Shown here in pieces: positions 61,293-64,000 of a DNA stretch of 64,000 bases (positions are counted from its first letter, which is position 1; each line of letters starts with the position of its first letter). Origin of the DNA: RPQJ01 sp963696545 (lineage in GTDB: Bacteria; Pseudomonadota; Gammaproteobacteria; Steroidobacterales; Steroidobacteraceae); assembly GCA_963696545.1 (NCBI GenBank), contig CAVOKQ010000007.1, positions 1 through 64,000 on the forward strand, given 5' to 3'. The position numbers and the translations under genes were made by a program. The notes under the pieces are model-generated. The model had not been told where the DNA came from. It did not search any database and saw nothing but the letters and a program-made list of their open reading frames with translations.

Positions 61293-62717
61293 ATGAACAA
61301 CAGGATTGCCGGTTCGCTGGTGACTTGCGCGCTGGCCGCAATCGCCGGCCTGCCCGCCTCGGCCGCCGAGCCCGGCACGATGCGACTCGACTTCCTGCAT
61401 ACCGGCGGGCAAGGCACGGAGATCTTCGCGACCGACCGTATCGTCATCGAGCCGTTGCCGTGGCCGGGCAACCCGGCGCGCGCCATCGACGACACGAATC
61501 TCGGCGTGTACCGATTCGAGGTTCGCGAGCCAACGGGCCGGGTGCTGTATTCGCGCGGCTATGCGTCGGTCTACGCCGAGTGGGCCAGCACTCCGGAGGC
61601 CGGCAAGTCCCATCGCACGTTCGCGGAGTCGTTGCGATTTCCGGCGCCCGCTGGCCCCGTCGAAGTCGTCGTGCAGAAGCGCAATGCGGCACAGGCCTTC
61701 GAGACTGTCTGGCAGACGACGGTCGACCCTGCCGACATGTTCGTGGACCGCGCGCCGCCGCCAAAGCAGAACCTGCTGGAAATCGAACGTCACGGCGCCC
61801 CGCCCGACAAGGTGGACCTGCTGCTGATCGGCGACGGCTACACGGCGGCCGAGTGTGAAGCGAAGTTCCGACCCGACGCCGATCGCATGGCGCGGGCGCT
61901 GTTCGGCCACGAGCCGTTCAAGTCGCGGCGCAACGACTTCAACGTCTGGGGCCTCTGCCCGCCGGCCGCAGAGTCCGGCGTGTCGCGCCCCTCCACCGGC
62001 GTCTACCGTCGCACGCCGATTGGCGCGACCTACGATGCGTTCGGGTCCGAGCGCTACGTTCTCACGTTCGACAACCGCGCGTTCCGTGACGTGGCCGCCT
62101 GGGCCCCGTACGAGTTCGTCACGATCATGGTGAACAACCAGACATACGGTGGCGGCGGTATCTTCGGCGTGTTCTCGACCGTCGCAGTGGACAACGACTG
62201 GGCCGACTACCTTTTCGTGCACGAGTTCGGCCACCACTTCGCCGCGCTTGCCGACGAGTACTACACGTCGCCTGTGGCCTACGAGCCGGTGACGACCGTG
62301 GTCGAGCCGTGGGAGCCGAATGTCACGGCACTGCTGAAGAAGGACGAACTCAAGTGGCGCGAGCTCGTGGCGCACAGCACGCCGGTGCCGACGCCATGGC
62401 CGAAAGAGGAGTTCGAGGCGCGGCAACGCGACTTCCAGGCCCGCCGCAAGCAGATCCGCGCGGACCGCCGGCCGGAGAGCGAGATGTCCGCGCTGTTTCG
62501 CGAGGAGCAGGCCTACACGACGCGACTGCTCGCGTCCGCGCAGCATGCAGGCGAAGTCGGCGTCTACCAGGGCGCGAACTACGATGCGAAGGTCTATTAT
62601 CGCCCGCAGCTCGACTGCGTCATGTTCACGCGCGACGAGGTACCGTTCTGCCGAGTCTGCGAGCGCGCCATTTCAGGCGTGATCGACTTGTACGCGGGGC
62701 GGTCGCGCCCGAAGTGA
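61293..62717 (+). CDS. Exported M64-family metallopeptidase (IgA-peptidase-like)
   Basis: A 474-aa secreted zinc peptidase. Signal peptide LVTCALAAIAGLPASAA. The N-terminal domain is beta-rich (YRFEVREPTGRVLYSRGYAS). The M64 core has VDLLLIGDGYTAAECEAKF and TIMVNNQTYGGGGIFGVFST, and the zinc motif HEFGHHFAALADEYY (H310, E311, H314, followed by D321 and E322). The start is one nt after the LysR stop, so translation is coupled. The name derives from Clostridium ramosum IgA protease. In environmental bacteria the substrate is unknown. Confidence 0.85.
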   Translation: MNNRIAGSLVTCALAAIAGLPASAAEPGTMRLDFLHTGGQGTEIFATDRIVIEPLPWPGNPARAIDDTNLGVYRFEVREPTGRVLYSRGYASVYAEWASTPEAGKSHRTFAESLRFPAPAGPVEVVVQKRNAAQAFETVWQTTVDPADMFVDRAPPPKQNLLEIERHGAPPDKVDLLLIGDGYTAAECEAKFRPDADRMARALFGHEPFKSRRNDFNVWGLCPPAAESGVSRPSTGVYRRTPIGATYDAFGSERYVLTFDNRAFRDVAAWAPYEFVTIMVNNQTYGGGGIFGVFSTVAVDNDWADYLFVHEFGHHFAALADEYYTSPVAYEPVTTVVEPWEPNVTALLKKDELKWRELVAHSTPVPTPWPKEEFEARQRDFQARRKQIRADRRPESEMSALFREEQAYTTRLLASAQHAGEVGVYQGANYDAKVYYRPQLDCVMFTRDEVPFCRVCERAISGVIDLYAGRSRPK

Positions 62718-62730
62718 ACCCGGCGGGGCC

Positions 62731-63999
62731 ATGTCGCCCGAACTCGACTTCACGACCGTCTGGAATTTCGCCACCGCGCTGCTGATCGGGGCGTTGCTCG
62801 GCATCGAGCGCGAGCGACACAAGGGCGAGCACGACGAACAGACGATCGGCGGGCTGCGCACTTTCATACTGTTCACGCTGATCGGCGCGCTCGGTGGCTG
62901 GCTGACGCTGGCGCTCGACTCCCCCTGGATCCTCGCGGTGGCGGTGCTCGCCGCTCTTGCGCCCGTGCTTGCAGGCTACGTGATCTCCGCCCGTACCGAA
63001 CCGGACGCCCTCGGACTGACCACCGAGCTCGCGGCCATCGCAGCATGCCTGCTCGGGGCCATGACGACGCTCGGCTACCGCGAGCTCGCGGTCGGGCTCG
63101 GCGTGACGGTTGCCGCGGTGCTGGCATACAAGCAGCCGCTGCACGGCCTCGTGCGGCGCCTCGATCGCGAGGACGTCTACGCGGGACTGCGACTGCTGAT
63201 CGCGACGTTCATCATCCTGCCGCTGCTGCCCGATCGTCCGATCGACCCCTGGGGCGCGCTCAATCCGCGCTCGTTGTGGATGCTGGTGCTGCTGATTTCC
63301 ACCCTGTCGCTGGTGGGCTACGTCGCCACGCGGCTGCTGGGCGCCGATCGCGGCATTCCACTCACGGGGCTCACTGGCGGACTCGTTTCCTCGACGGCCG
63401 TGACGCTCGCCTTCTCGAAGCAGAGCCGCGACCCGGCGTACACCGGCGCGGCGCCGGCGCTTGCGAGCGGCATCCTGCTCGCGTGGACGGTGATGTTCGT
63501 CCGGGTGATCGTCATGGTCCTGTTGGTGAACCGTTCACTGCTGCCTGCGCTCGCTCCGCCGCTGGCGGCCATGGCCATTGTCACGCTCGCGTTCGCCTGG
63601 TTCCTGCGCTCGCGCGGCGGAGCCGTGGCAATCGCGGACGGCGTGCCGCTGAAGAATCCGTTCAGCCTGACTGCCGCGGCTCGCTTCGCTGCGTTCTTCG
63701 CGCTCGTGCTGTTCGTCGTGAAGATCGCGCAGGCGTACGCCCCGGACCGCGGCGTGTACTTCGTAGCTGCGCTCGCCGGCACCACCGACGTGGACGCGAT
63801 CACGCTGTCGATGGCCCAGTACGCGATGACCGGCTCGCTCGCCATCGCCGCCCAGGCGATCATCGTCGCAACGCTGACCAACACGGCCGTGAAGACCGGC
63901 ATGGTCGGGGCACTCGGGAGCGCAGAACTGCGCAAAGCGTTCCTGCCGGCGGCGATCGCGGTGCTGGCCGCCGGCGGCGGCGCGCTGCTGCTGACCTGA
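62731..63999 (+). CDS. MgtC/SapB plus DUF4010 integral membrane protein
   Basis: A 422-aa protein with about 12 hydrophobic helices. The N-terminal MgtC-type domain contains ATALLIGALLGIERERHKGE and IGGLRTFILFTLIGALGG. The C-terminal DUF4010 half has GLTGGLVSSTAVTLAFSKQS and AGTTDVDAITLSMAQYAM. This full-length fusion is common in proteobacteria and its function is unknown; MgtC proper is a magnesium/virulence protein but the long form is not shown to transport. Third gene after LysR and M64. The stop is the last codon of the window. Confidence 0.85.
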   Translation: MSPELDFTTVWNFATALLIGALLGIERERHKGEHDEQTIGGLRTFILFTLIGALGGWLTLALDSPWILAVAVLAALAPVLAGYVISARTEPDALGLTTELAAIAACLLGAMTTLGYRELAVGLGVTVAAVLAYKQPLHGLVRRLDREDVYAGLRLLIATFIILPLLPDRPIDPWGALNPRSLWMLVLLISTLSLVGYVATRLLGADRGIPLTGLTGGLVSSTAVTLAFSKQSRDPAYTGAAPALASGILLAWTVMFVRVIVMVLLVNRSLLPALAPPLAAMAIVTLAFAWFLRSRGGAVAIADGVPLKNPFSLTAAARFAAFFALVLFVVKIAQAYAPDRGVYFVAALAGTTDVDAITLSMAQYAMTGSLAIAAQAIIVATLTNTAVKTGMVGALGSAELRKAFLPAAIAVLAAGGGALLLT

Positions 64000-64000
64000 G

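Overview
The window is high-GC bacterial chromosome, densely coded on both strands. Several features point to a gammaproteobacterium, probably near Steroidobacterales, Nevskiales or Xanthomonadales: the order ffs-dnaX-ybaB-recR, divergent ppsR and ppsA, a DUF1249 (YqiB-type) protein, a long Prc protease, a YheS-type ABC-F protein and a GlyGly-CTERM protein. The placement is inferred from gene content alone. No tRNA, rRNA, CRISPR array, phage gene or insertion sequence was found.

Layout. 1-4493 (-): hydrogenase-4-like membrane operon hyfB-hyfC-hyfE-hyfF, with hyfF cut by the window edge and hyfE plus the end of hyfC broken by a dense cluster of 1-nt indels. 4687-14621 (+): TPR-sulfotransferase, TonB-dependent receptor, Rieske oxygenase, GcvT-like protein and two PYROXD2-like flavoproteins. 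These are followed on the opposite strand by an amino-acid permease and a class III aminotransferase. Together they look like a catabolic cluster for an N-methylated amine. 17634-30415: mixed genes, including a secreted protein of unknown family, a lone molybdopterin oxidoreductase, a GloVer-repeat GlyGly-CTERM protein, an ABC-F ATPase, a three-gene oxidoreductase operon, small proteins and an M28 peptidase. 30501-40273 (+): prc, then an MdtABC-like efflux operon (one adaptor, two RND pumps) behind a palindromic operator candidate. 40252-52164: a coiled-coil protein, DUF1249, ppsR/ppsA, a non-coding stretch with inverted repeats, recR, ybaB, dnaX, the SRP RNA gene, an M20 amidohydrolase, queF and pepF. 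52284-60126: lipid metabolism, with an alpha/beta hydrolase, two divergent WS/DGAT acyltransferases, and an operon of SDR, APH-type kinase, acyl-CoA dehydrogenase and SDR. That operon resembles a split ACAD10/11 or LvaA/LvaC module. It is preceded by the 49-codon stump of another acyl-CoA dehydrogenase. 60245-63999 (+): a LysR-type regulator with a basic tail, an M64 peptidase and an MgtC/DUF4010 membrane protein.

The most interesting functional proposals are the Rieske-GcvT-flavoprotein cluster (about 9.2-17.4 kb) and the kinase-acyl-CoA dehydrogenase operon (56.1-60.1 kb). The most important technical caveat is the cluster of about 14 single-base frameshifts in 0.87-1.64 kb, plus three isolated ones at about 8.94, 9.24 and 9.31 kb. 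These look more like sequencing or assembly error than gene decay.
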